From the NCBI GenBank assembly GCA_036500605.1, contig DASYBU010000014.1, positions 315,265 to 379,264 of the forward strand: DNA of 64,000 nucleotides, in the 5' to 3' direction. The notes below the pieces were generated by a model, which did no database searches, was not told the DNA's origin, and saw only the letters and a list, made by a program, of their open reading frames with translations. The translations under genes were made by a program, and so were the position numbers. Each line of letters starts with the position of its first letter. The stretch's first letter is position 1. Origin of the DNA: JAFALK01 sp036500605 (lineage in GTDB: Bacteria; Pseudomonadota; Gammaproteobacteria; Burkholderiales; Burkholderiaceae_C). Below, one piece after another: positions 33,668 through 41,282 of this stretch.

Positions 33668-35092
33668 ATGAAAAACCTTGCCTACCTCCTGATGGCCGCG
33701 ACGCTGGCGGGCTGTGCCGGCATCGAGCCCGGCCTGCCTTTTGACGTCAGCAAGGCGCTCGAAAAAGCCCAGCTCGACCCGACGACTCTCGGCTTGGTCG
33801 CCTTCCCGCTCGACAGGCCCGACAGCGGTCTGCGCCTCAACGCCAACCAGCCGATGCAGCCCGGCTCGGCCATGAAGCTCATCACGGCGGCCGTGGCGCT
33901 CGACCGGCTCAACCCGAACGGCCAGGGCACGACCGAGCTGCTTGGCGACGGCCCGATCGAGAACGGCGTGCTGATGAGTCCGCTCTACCTGCGCGGCAAC
34001 GGCGACACCGACCTCACCTGGGGCTCGCTCAACACCCTGCTGCGCCTGCTGCGCGACCAGGGCGTACACGAGATCCGCGGCGGCGTGGTAGTGGACCGCA
34101 GCCTGTTCAACCCGGCGCGCTTCGACATCGGCCTGCCACCCTTCGATGAGCAGCCCGAGTTCCCGTACAACGTGATCCCGGATGCCTTGATGCTCAACGG
34201 CAACCTGGTCGACTTCTTCCTGAGCAGCGACGACAAGAGCCTGAGCGCCCACCCGGCCCCGGCCTGGCCCGGCATCCGCGTGGACACGAGCGCCGTCACC
34301 CTGTCGGACCGCGCCTGCAAGGACTGGGAAGACGGCTGGAAGATCCCCAGCGTCGAAGCCGGCGAGACGGCGCAGGTCATCCATCTGCAAGGCGATTTCC
34401 CGCGCAACTGCAAGGTCGAGCAGGAGCTCAATGTGATCGACCGGCAATGGCTGGCGACGCATGCCCTGCGCGAGATGTGGCGCGAACTCGGCGGCACCAT
34501 CGCGCCGGACGGCGACCGCGAAGCCGCCGCCCCGACGACGGCCCGCGTGCTCGCCACGCACCACGCCAGCCCGCTGGCCGAAGTGCTGCGCGGCGTGATG
34601 AAGCGTTCCGATAACGCCCTGGCTCGACTGACCTATCTGCGCATCGGCGCCGAAAGCGCCAAGGCCGACGAACCCACGCTGACCGCCAGCGCCGAGGCGG
34701 TGCGCGAGTGGTTTGCCAACGCGCACATCGACACCACCGGCCTGGTGCTGGAAAACGGCTCGGGCCTCTCGCGCAGCGAGCGCGTGACACCCGCCCAACT
34801 GGCCGGCCTGCTGATGACCTCGGCCAAGGGCCGGCACGCGCCGGAGCTGCTTTCCACGCTGCCTGTGGCCGGCGTGGACGGCACGCTGAGCCGCCGCTTC
34901 AAGGGCACCGATGCGCAAGGCATGGCCCGCATGAAGACCGGCACCTTGAACAATGCCGTCGCCTTGGCGGGCTATGTGCCGGACGCCTCCGGCCGCCAAT
35001 GGATCGTGGTCGGGATCGTCAATGCGCCCAAGGCGAGCCGTGGGCGGGCGGTGCTGGATCAGTTGGTGCTGTGGGTCAGTCAGCAGCGCTGA
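33668..35092 (+). CDS. dacB: lipoprotein D-alanyl-D-alanine carboxypeptidase/endopeptidase, PBP4 family (S13)
   Basis: A 474-residue class C penicillin-binding protein that removes terminal D-Ala or cuts murein cross-links in the periplasm. SxxK is Ser67-Lys70 in GSAMKLITAAV, SxN is in KRSDNALARLTYLR near 318, and KTG is in MARMKTGTLNNAVALAGY near 430. The characteristic PBP4 insertion lies between SxxK and SxN (GDTDLTWGSLNTLL, GGVVVDRSLF). The N-terminus has a lipobox LAGC with Cys16, so this copy is lipid-anchored, whereas E. coli PBP4 is a soluble periplasmic protein. The ATG at 33668 is preferred because it opens directly on the signal peptide. It sits next to the OCD-family gene in the peptide-trimming region. 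Confidence 0.92.
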   Translation: MKNLAYLLMAATLAGCAGIEPGLPFDVSKALEKAQLDPTTLGLVAFPLDRPDSGLRLNANQPMQPGSAMKLITAAVALDRLNPNGQGTTELLGDGPIENGVLMSPLYLRGNGDTDLTWGSLNTLLRLLRDQGVHEIRGGVVVDRSLFNPARFDIGLPPFDEQPEFPYNVIPDALMLNGNLVDFFLSSDDKSLSAHPAPAWPGIRVDTSAVTLSDRACKDWEDGWKIPSVEAGETAQVIHLQGDFPRNCKVEQELNVIDRQWLATHALREMWRELGGTIAPDGDREAAAPTTARVLATHHASPLAEVLRGVMKRSDNALARLTYLRIGAESAKADEPTLTASAEAVREWFANAHIDTTGLVLENGSGLSRSERVTPAQLAGLLMTSAKGRHAPELLSTLPVAGVDGTLSRRFKGTDAQGMARMKTGTLNNAVALAGYVPDASGRQWIVVGIVNAPKASRGRAVLDQLVLWVSQQR

Positions 35093-35199
35093 GAGGGTGT
35101 GGAACCCCTAGGTAGTCATTTGGCACTGGGTGGGCTTGGTCGCACAATCGGCATTTCTCGATCCATCTGCCGCGCTACTGCGGCCTCTGTGAGGATTCC

Positions 35200-35376
35200 A
35201 TGCCTGTTGTCAGTTTGAAAAAGGCCCCTCCGACCAGGAAGGCTGCAGCCGAGAAAGCTGTTGCGCCCGCCAAGGCAGTGAAGCCCGCGCCGGTTCGCTA
35301 CGTGGTGCTCGATACGCCTTTGCGCTCCGAGAAATATCCGGATTTCGGGCGAGGCTTCCTCAGGAAAAGCGCTTGA
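35200..35376 (+). CDS. small Ala/Lys-rich hypothetical protein
   Basis: A 58-residue basic protein. The first ~32 residues are Lys/Ala/Pro-rich and look disordered (KKAPPTRKAAAEKAVAPAK), while the last ~25 form a more regular stretch (VRYVVLDTPLRSEKYPDFG). Its TGA overlaps a TTG start of the next gene (TTGA), implying translational coupling. No family is recognised. The size, position and coupling recall the small upstream partner of two-gene toxin-antitoxin or defence modules, but nothing in the residues proves this. Confidence 0.6.
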   Translation: MPVVSLKKAPPTRKAAAEKAVAPAKAVKPAPVRYVVLDTPLRSEKYPDFGRGFLRKSA

Positions 35377-36029
35377 GCGCGGCCACGATGCGCGGCCCGG
35401 CCTATGCGGACAGCGTCTTCGTCAACGCCCCGTTCGATGACGAGTTTCTGCCGCTGCTGCATGCCATCCTGTTCACGATTCACGACGCCGGATTCGTGGC
35501 CCGGCTGGCTGTTGAAAAGATCGGCGGCAGCGAGCTGCGCTTGCCGAAGATTCTCCGGCTCATCAAGGAGTCGCGCCTTTCCATCCATGATTTGAGCCGC
35601 GTGCACAGCAAGAACGCAGCCGGGCTGCCACGCTTCAACATGCCTTTCGAGTGTGGGTTGGCGCTGGGCGCGATGTCGGTGGAGCGCCCGCGCAAGAATG
35701 TTGAGCCGCGGGACTATCTCGTGCTGGTCGCCGAGCCCTTTCAAGATCAGAAGACAGCCAGCGATCTGGCCGGACAGGATTCCAAGGCTCACCACGATGA
35801 ACCGCAAAAAGCGATTTCAGCGGTTCGCCACTTCCTGAGAAACAAGGCCGCGACCGAGCGGCCCATGCGCGGCGCGACGGCCATTCACAAACGCTTTGAG
35901 CAGTGCAAGGCTGCCTTGCCCGTTGAAGCGCTCGCCAACGGCATTGGCGCCGATGAGATCAGCACCTTTGACTACATCACCGAATGGCTGCAAGGCGTTG
36001 TGCGCTGGCAGAGGGCCAACAACAGCTGA
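35373..36029 (+). CDS. hypothetical protein with TIR-like/nucleotide-hydrolase-like N-terminus
   Basis: A 218-residue protein from TTG at 35373 (coupled to the small gene), or 213 residues from ATG at 35388. The N-terminal ~100 residues contain SVFVNAPFDDEFLPLLHAI, FTIHDAGFVARLAVE, LRLIKESRLSIHDLSRV and LPRFNMPFECGLALGA. This pattern (start strand, FDDEF, SRLSIHDLS, E-x-G-L) recalls the flavodoxin-like TIR/nucleoside-deoxyribosyltransferase folds, with a conserved Glu in FECGLALG as possible catalytic residue (inference). The rest is helical and charged, with no signal peptide. Proteins of this look are common hypotheticals in accessory loci. It ends exactly one base before the convergent ldcA-type gene. 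Confidence 0.6.
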   Translation: MSAATMRGPAYADSVFVNAPFDDEFLPLLHAILFTIHDAGFVARLAVEKIGGSELRLPKILRLIKESRLSIHDLSRVHSKNAAGLPRFNMPFECGLALGAMSVERPRKNVEPRDYLVLVAEPFQDQKTASDLAGQDSKAHHDEPQKAISAVRHFLRNKAATERPMRGATAIHKRFEQCKAALPVEALANGIGADEISTFDYITEWLQGVVRWQRANNS

Positions 36030-37088
36030 TCAGGCGACGACCGGCTTCAACACCTGGATCGTCCCCGCGTCCGCATCCATCTCCACCTCGCCGCCCACCG
36101 GCAGCGTGAACTTGCGGCGGATGTGGCCGATCATGGCGCCGCGGTAGACGGGCACGTTGAGCGGGGCGAAGTAGTCTTCAAAGACCTCGTCGAGCGTCAG
36201 CACGCCGTAGCCGTCGCCGGGTTCGCACTTGGTGAACTTGCCCAGCACGATGCCGGCCACCTGGCCTAACGCGCCGATCAAGCGCAGCGTGGAGAGGGTG
36301 CGGTCGACGCGGTAGATGTATTCGTTGACCTCTTCGATGAAGAGGATCGCCCCGCGGCAATCGGGAAAGTACGGCGTGCCGGCCAGCGAAGCCAGCACGG
36401 CCAGGTTGCCGCCGACCAGCGTGCCGCGCGCGCGGCCGCCGCGCAGGGTGACCGTGCGGTCTTCCGTCTGCACGAGGTTGTCGCCGCGCTGGTTGCTCGG
36501 GTTCTGCAGCAGCGGCGCCTCGGCATTCATGACCATCGCCTTGAAATGCTCGACCGAGAAGGCGTTCCATTCCGAGCCTGCGACAGGCGCGTGGAAGGTC
36601 ACGAGGCCGGTCTGGCGTTGCATGGCGTTGACCAGGCAGGTCAGGTCGGAGAAGCCGCCGAAATATTTGGGCTTGGACTTGATCAGCTTGTAGTCGAGCT
36701 TGTCGACGATGCGGTTGCAGCCGGAACCGCCGGTCATGGCGATGATCCCAGCTACCGAGTCATCGGCAAACATGGCGTTGATGTCGCCCGCGCGGTCGGC
36801 GTCGTGGCCGGCGAACTGGCCCCAGCGCGAGCGTGCATGCGGCGCCACCTTGACCTTGAAGCCCAGCGCCTGCAGCGCCTCGATCGCGAAATCCATCGGA
36901 TCGCGCTCATAGGTGGCATTGGCCGGGCTGACCAGGCCGACGGTATCGCCGGGCTGGAGCCGGCGCGGCAGCAGCGGCGCCATGCGCGGAGTTTGGGCGT
37001 TAGCGGACGTGAATGCGGCCAGGGCGACACCGCCCAGCGCCAGCGATTGGGCAAACATCCTGCGGCTTGTTGTTGCTGTTGTGCTCAT
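36030..37088 (-). CDS. exported LD-carboxypeptidase (S66) with twin-arginine-like signal
   Basis: A 352-residue second S66 peptidase. The N-terminus SRRMFAQSLALGGVALAAF ending near ANA-Q is a Tat-like signal, so this copy should work in the periplasm, unlike the signal-less enzyme at 28419. The triad is Ser147 in GGFSDLT, Glu252 in LFIEEVNE and His322 in IGHIRRKF. MTGGSGCNRIVDKL and GTLVGGNLAVLASL match the family. ATG 37088 is chosen because it opens the signal; the longer frame overlaps ddpX. It is the last gene of the dppA-lysR-ddpX operon, 14 bases after ddpX, and would trim L,D-peptide bonds of murein fragments before uptake. Confidence 0.9.
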   Translation of the reverse strand: MSTTATTSRRMFAQSLALGGVALAAFTSANAQTPRMAPLLPRRLQPGDTVGLVSPANATYERDPMDFAIEALQALGFKVKVAPHARSRWGQFAGHDADRAGDINAMFADDSVAGIIAMTGGSGCNRIVDKLDYKLIKSKPKYFGGFSDLTCLVNAMQRQTGLVTFHAPVAGSEWNAFSVEHFKAMVMNAEAPLLQNPSNQRGDNLVQTEDRTVTLRGGRARGTLVGGNLAVLASLAGTPYFPDCRGAILFIEEVNEYIYRVDRTLSTLRLIGALGQVAGIVLGKFTKCEPGDGYGVLTLDEVFEDYFAPLNVPVYRGAMIGHIRRKFTLPVGGEVEMDADAGTIQVLKPVVA

Positions 37089-37102
37089 TTGATTTCTTCT
37101 TT

Positions 37103-37705
37103 TCACATCACTCGGGGAAGGTCTCGGCGCACCGCGACGCGGTCGCCGAAGTCGAAATGCCACCATTCGGTGCTGATGCTCTGAAAGCCGGCCTCGCGCA
37201 TGGCCGCACGCAGCCAGCCCCGCTCGACCAGGTGCTCGGCCTTCAGCACGCCCTGCGCCAGCAGCTCCACCTCGTAGGCCGGGTGCGAGGGCAGCGTCAT
37301 CTCGTCAAAGCCGGTGCCCATGTCGACTTCCTGGCCGGCGGGGTCGATCAGCGTCACATCGACGGCCATGCCGAAGGAATGGATGGAGCCTCGCTCCGGA
37401 TTGGCCAGGTACATGGTCAGCGGCGTGCCGGCGAGCTCGTTCCAGAGCAGCTCCTGCACGCGCTGCGGACGCACGGCGTCGAGCACCAGCATGCGGTAGC
37501 CGGGGCGGCGATGGACGAGCCAGGCAGCGGCGTTCTCGAGCGCATCGGCAGCCTCGCGGCGCAGCCAGGAGCAGTCGAGGCCGCCGTAGACCGGGCGGCT
37601 GACGAAGTTGTCGGGCGTGGCATAACGCAGATCCACGCTGACATTCGCGATGCTCAGCAGCGAGCGGAAATCGGGGTGGCCGGGGACGTCTTCACAGGCG
37701 ATCAT
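37103..37705 (-). CDS. ddpX: D-alanyl-D-alanine dipeptidase (VanX/DdpX type, M15D)
   Basis: A 200-residue zinc dipeptidase that splits D-Ala-D-Ala. The VanX zinc and catalytic residues are in register: His109 and Asp116 in SIHSFGMAVD, Glu180 and His183 in EWWHF, and Arg in VLDAVRPQ for transition-state contact. No signal peptide, so it acts on imported dipeptide in the cytosol. It lies 31 bases after lysR and 14 before the exported LD-carboxypeptidase. In E. coli ddpX heads an operon with a D-Ala-D-Ala ABC transporter; here the operon supplies a binding protein and a regulator instead, which supports use of D-Ala-D-Ala as nutrient rather than vancomycin resistance. Confidence 0.93.
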   Translation of the reverse strand: MIACEDVPGHPDFRSLLSIANVSVDLRYATPDNFVSRPVYGGLDCSWLRREAADALENAAAWLVHRRPGYRMLVLDAVRPQRVQELLWNELAGTPLTMYLANPERGSIHSFGMAVDVTLIDPAGQEVDMGTGFDEMTLPSHPAYEVELLAQGVLKAEHLVERGWLRAAMREAGFQSISTEWWHFDFGDRVAVRRDLPRVM

Positions 37706-37736
37706 TGCTGGGCTACTTCTTCTTTGTCACGTCACT

Positions 37737-38642
37737 TCATGCGACGTCCAGCGAGGCGAGCTTGTCCTTGGCCGCATCGCTGATGTACTTGACGAGCTTG
37801 CGCGCGGTCTGCGCCAGCGGTGCGCTCGACGCGGTCAGCAGGAAGAGCTGCACCGGCATGGCCGGCACCAGCGGGCGCAGGCGCACCGAGGTGCGGTCGG
37901 CGCTGGCGGCGGTGAAGGGGTCGACCACGGTCATGCCCACACCGGCCTCGACGAGCGCGCGCGCGAGCTGGTAGGTCTGCACGGTCAGGCGCGAATGCAA
38001 CGCCGTGCCCTGCGCCTCGCTGGCGTTGTGCAGCACGTTGGCGAGCGGGTCGTCACCGGCCAGGCCGATCACCTCGCTCTCGATCTCGGCAATCGTCAGC
38101 GGCCCGGTGTTGCGGCCTTCCGCGCTGTTGATCGGGCAGACGGCGGTCATGGTGCCGGCGGCCAGCACCTCGGCCTTGATGCCGGGGTGGCGCGGGTCCT
38201 GCAAGGAGAGCGCCATGTCGGCCTCGCCGAGCAGCAGGGCCGAGACGATCTCGCGCGTGTGATTGGTGGCGAGCGAGCAGCTCGACAGCGGGAAGGCACG
38301 ACACCACTGCGTCATGGCCGGCGGCACGAGCGTGGCGGCCAGCGTGGGCGTGGCGACGAGGCGCACCTGCTCCGACTCGCCGGTGCGCAAGTTCGCAGCG
38401 AGGCGCCGGATCGAAACGAGGTCTCGGTTGAGCTTGTCGATCTCCACGTAAAGCCGTTCGGCCTCGGGCGTGGGATAGAGCTTGCCGCGCACGCGGTCGA
38501 ACAGCGGCATGCCCAGTTGCAGCTCGCAATGCTGCAAGACCTTGGTGACGGCCGGCTGCGAGATGTGCAGCAGCTGCGCGGCGCCGCTGATGGTGCCCGC
38601 CTGCATGATGGCGTGGAAGACTTCGATGTGGCGGAGGCGCAT
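37737..38642 (-). CDS. LysR-family transcriptional regulator
   Basis: A 301-residue LTTR. The N-terminal winged helix-turn-helix is clear (MRLRHIEVFHAIMQAGTISGAAQLLHISQPAVTKVLQHCE-type segment, residues 1-40), followed by a periplasmic-binding-protein-like effector domain (VRLVATPTLAATLVPP, SALLLGEADMALSL, GVGMTVVDPF). It is encoded between the peptide-binding protein (45 bases upstream) and ddpX (31 bases downstream) and probably controls the whole operon. A fitting T-N11-A site with dyad symmetry is at 40380-40400, near position -64 of a predicted promoter for the first gene. The inducer may be a D-Ala peptide or another murein fragment (inference). Confidence 0.92.
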   Translation of the reverse strand: MRLRHIEVFHAIMQAGTISGAAQLLHISQPAVTKVLQHCELQLGMPLFDRVRGKLYPTPEAERLYVEIDKLNRDLVSIRRLAANLRTGESEQVRLVATPTLAATLVPPAMTQWCRAFPLSSCSLATNHTREIVSALLLGEADMALSLQDPRHPGIKAEVLAAGTMTAVCPINSAEGRNTGPLTIAEIESEVIGLAGDDPLANVLHNASEAQGTALHSRLTVQTYQLARALVEAGVGMTVVDPFTAASADRTSVRLRPLVPAMPVQLFLLTASSAPLAQTARKLVKYISDAAKDKLASLDVA

Positions 38643-38687
38643 GGTGGTTTGGTGAGCAGGCAGTGGGCGAACGACGGGTTCACCAGT

Positions 38688-40292
38688 TCACTGCCGATAC
38701 ACCCCTTCAAAATTGACGCTGCCGTTGGGCGTCATGGCAAAACCATGCACGTCCTTGCGCAGCGCGATGTAGACGGTGGAATGGGCCATGGTGATCCAGG
38801 GCCGTTCGCGCTTGAAGATTTCTTGCGCCTGGATGTAGAGCTCCTTGCGCTTGTCGGGGTCGGCCGTGGCGCGCGCTTCGTCGATCAGGTGGTCGAATTC
38901 CTTGTTGCAGAACTTGACGCCGCTCTTGTTGGCAGCGCAGGACAGATTGGGCGTGAGGAAGTCGTCGGCATCGCCGGACTCGCCCGACCAGCCGCTCATG
39001 TAGACGTTGTGCTCGCCGCGGTTGGCGCGCTTCAGGTACTCGCCCCACTCGTAGGTCTTGATGTGCGCGGTGACGCCGATCTTGGCCCAGTCCTGCTGGA
39101 TCATCTGGGCCAGCAGCTGGCCGTTCGGGTTGGTCGGGCGCGCCACGGGCAAGGCCCAGAGGTCGATCTCGAAGCCCTTGCCGAAGCCCGCATCGAACAG
39201 CAGCTGGCGCGCCTTGGCCGGGTCGTACTCGTTCTTGAGCGCGAAGTCATAACCCGGGATCGACGGCGGGAAGGCGCTCACCGCCTGCATCGCGTCGCCG
39301 CGCGGGAACATGGCCTTGAAGATGGCGTTGCGGTCGATCGAGATGTCGAGCGCCACGCGCACCAGCCGGTTGTTGGTCGGCGGCTTGCTCATGTTGAAGG
39401 ACAGGTAGGAGACGTTGAGCGCCTGCACCTTGTCGATCTGGATGTCCTTGCGCTTTTGCACGGTGCCGATGTCGACGTCCCGCAGCGCCGCCGCGATCTG
39501 GCATTCGCCGGCCAATAACTTCTGCACACGCACATTGGGCTCGCGGCTGAAGCTGAAGATCAGCCGGTCGGGCTGCCTGGCGCGCCAGTAGGTCGGGTTC
39601 GGGTCGAGCCGCAGCACGTCGTCCTTGGCATAGGAGCGGAACATGTACGGCCCGGTGCCGACGGGGTAGTTGTTGATGTCGCTGGCGCGGCCTTCGCGGA
39701 GCAGCTGCGCGCCGTATTCGGCCGAGTTGATGCCGGTCCAGGCCATCGCGAAATTGGCCGCGAAGGCGACGTTGGGCTCGCGCAGGCGGAAGCGCACGGT
39801 GGCGTCGTCGAGCTTGTCGATACCCTCGACCAACTTGCTCAGGCCCAGGTTGTTGGCGTAGACGAAGTTGGCCGGGAATGCCTTGTTGAAAGGCAGCGTG
39901 GGCTCGAGGAAGCGGTTGAAGGTGAACAACACGTCGTCCGCGTTGAACTCCCGTGTGGGCTTGAAGTTAGGCGTGGTCTGGAACCACACGCCGTGGCGCA
40001 AGTGAAAGGTCAGCGTCTTGGCGTCCGGCGCAATGTCCCAGCTGAGGGCCAGCGAGGGTTCGAGCTCGGTGCTGCCGCGCTTGAAAGCCAGCAGGCCCTG
40101 AAAGATCTGCTTGGACACCGTGTTCGTGCCCTGGCTGTCCCACATGCCCGGATCAAAACCCTCGGGGCTGGATTCGGCGCAATAGACCAGCGGCCTGGCG
40201 ATCGCACCCATCGACAGCGCCATGCCCAGCACTGCAAGCACGGGCAGAACGGCGCGCACAAGGCGGGTCCTGCTGAGGAGCGACTCTGTCAT
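38688..40292 (-). CDS. peptide ABC transporter substrate-binding protein (DppA/SapA-like)
   Basis: A 534-residue periplasmic SBP of the SBP_bac_5 family. Signal peptide MTESLLSRTRLVRAVLPVLA... ends around ARP; the mature protein begins LVYCAESSPEGFDPGMWDSQ. Family segments are FHLRHGVWFQTTPNF, FNADDVLFTFNRFL, YPVGTGPYMF, AARD-type VRVALDISIDRNAIF and the C-terminal YIALRKDVHGF. The ATG at 40292 is preferred over one at 40334, because the latter falls on a predicted -10 element (40333-40338). It is the first gene of the operon with lysR, ddpX and the exported LD-carboxypeptidase, so D-Ala-containing peptides are its likely ligand. No permease is encoded beside it; the nearest is the oppBCDF-like set at 59938. 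Confidence 0.9.
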   Translation of the reverse strand: MTESLLSRTRLVRAVLPVLAVLGMALSMGAIARPLVYCAESSPEGFDPGMWDSQGTNTVSKQIFQGLLAFKRGSTELEPSLALSWDIAPDAKTLTFHLRHGVWFQTTPNFKPTREFNADDVLFTFNRFLEPTLPFNKAFPANFVYANNLGLSKLVEGIDKLDDATVRFRLREPNVAFAANFAMAWTGINSAEYGAQLLREGRASDINNYPVGTGPYMFRSYAKDDVLRLDPNPTYWRARQPDRLIFSFSREPNVRVQKLLAGECQIAAALRDVDIGTVQKRKDIQIDKVQALNVSYLSFNMSKPPTNNRLVRVALDISIDRNAIFKAMFPRGDAMQAVSAFPPSIPGYDFALKNEYDPAKARQLLFDAGFGKGFEIDLWALPVARPTNPNGQLLAQMIQQDWAKIGVTAHIKTYEWGEYLKRANRGEHNVYMSGWSGESGDADDFLTPNLSCAANKSGVKFCNKEFDHLIDEARATADPDKRKELYIQAQEIFKRERPWITMAHSTVYIALRKDVHGFAMTPNGSVNFEGVYRQ

Positions 40293-40332
40293 AGATCTTG
40301 TGGAACGTGGAAGCAGGAAATCGGCGAGGCCC

Positions 40333-40361
40333 ATTGTTGGAAGCCCACCCGGCCACAACAA
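40333..40361 (-). promoter_or_regulatory. predicted sigma-70 promoter of the dppA-lysR-ddpX-ldcA operon
   Basis: On the minus strand TTGTTG (40361-40356) and AACAAT (40338-40333) are separated by 17 bases. The expected transcript start near 40326 lies 34 bases before the ATG at 40292. Confidence 0.45.
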
Positions 40362-40379
40362 GTGAGAAGGTCGGCCGAG

Positions 40380-40400
40380 CCCATAACCACGGATTATGGG
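40380..40400 (-). promoter_or_regulatory. candidate LysR binding site (T-N11-A dyad)
   Basis: CCCATAA (40380-40386) and TTATGGG (40394-40400) form a perfect 7-bp dyad with 7-base centre, containing a T-N11-A core with interrupted symmetry, the LTTR consensus. Its centre is about 64 bases upstream of the predicted start, where LTTR recognition sites normally lie. The LysR gene is the second gene of the operon. Confidence 0.5.
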
Positions 40401-40454
40401 TCGACGGGTCTATTCTGCGCCCGTCAGGGGCTTTGCTTGCGCTTGATTTGACCG

Positions 40455-41282
40455 TTAGCTGGGCGTCAGTTGCAAGCGTCCCACTGACAGGCCGAGGGCG
40501 GCCAGCGCCTGCCCGAAAGCGTCGCCGCGAAGCACGGCGTACTCGCGCTGGCGGGCGGCGGCGATCGGATCGCCCGGCGCCTCGTCCAGGCTCGGATGGC
40601 ACATCAGCAGGCTGCGCTCGCCCATGCCGGCCAGCCAGCCGAGCAGGCGGTGGAAGTAGTCGGCCTCGTCGCCGTCGAAGTCGTAGACGCCGGCAAAGCC
40701 GCGGTTCTGCGCGAAGCCGCGGCGCAGCGCCTGCCGGCGCAAGGGCCGGGCGCCGAGGCTGGCGATCAGGCGCGATTTGAAGCCGGTTTGCGCGGCCGGG
40801 CCCGGCGTGGTGTCGCGCAGCCACGGCAGGCGGCCCGGGTAGCGCCGCTCCAGTTCGGCCAACAGCACGCGGCGCACGATGGGCAGCTGGTGCACATGTT
40901 GGTGGCCGTCCACAAAGTCGGGAGCGCGGCCCAGCGCGGACTCGAACGCGTCGAGCTGCAAGGCGATGCGGATGCGCAGCTCAGCCGCCGAAAGCCGCCC
41001 CGTGTAGGCCCGCAGGATCAGCTCGCGCAGCGGCAGGCTGCGCGGTTCAGTGACGAAAAAGCTCTCGCTGAGGTTCAGGTGCAGGCCGAGGTCGGCCCGG
41101 CCTTGCGCGAGCTCGTGCAAGCGCGCCGCATCGGCACGCCAATACGGCGCGGTGCTCATGCAGGAGACGGCCGACAGCCGGCCCTCGGCCAGCAAGGACA
41201 GGATGGCGCTGTCGATGCCGGCGCTGTAGCCAAAGTCGTCGGCGCAGATCGCGATGCGGCGCCCGGCGGGCAAGGGTTTCAT
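40455..41282 (-). CDS. ChbG/HpnK (YdjC)-family carbohydrate deacetylase, NaxD-like
   Basis: A 275-residue metal-dependent deacetylase. Metal and catalytic motifs are ICADDFGYS (Asp15/Asp16), GLHLNLSE and VDGHQHVHQLP, followed by LLMCHPS. Members include ChbG (chitooligosaccharide), HpnK (hopanoid-associated) and NaxD, which in Francisella and Bordetella removes the acetyl group from undecaprenyl-phosphate amino sugars. Here the gene overlaps the GT2 gene by ATGA and follows GtrA in one operon, which favours the NaxD-type role on a lipid-linked HexNAc. Annotation pipelines may call it HpnK, but no hopanoid genes are in the window. Confidence 0.84.
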   Translation of the reverse strand: MKPLPAGRRIAICADDFGYSAGIDSAILSLLAEGRLSAVSCMSTAPYWRADAARLHELAQGRADLGLHLNLSESFFVTEPRSLPLRELILRAYTGRLSAAELRIRIALQLDAFESALGRAPDFVDGHQHVHQLPIVRRVLLAELERRYPGRLPWLRDTTPGPAAQTGFKSRLIASLGARPLRRQALRRGFAQNRGFAGVYDFDGDEADYFHRLLGWLAGMGERSLLMCHPSLDEAPGDPIAAARQREYAVLRGDAFGQALAALGLSVGRLQLTPS

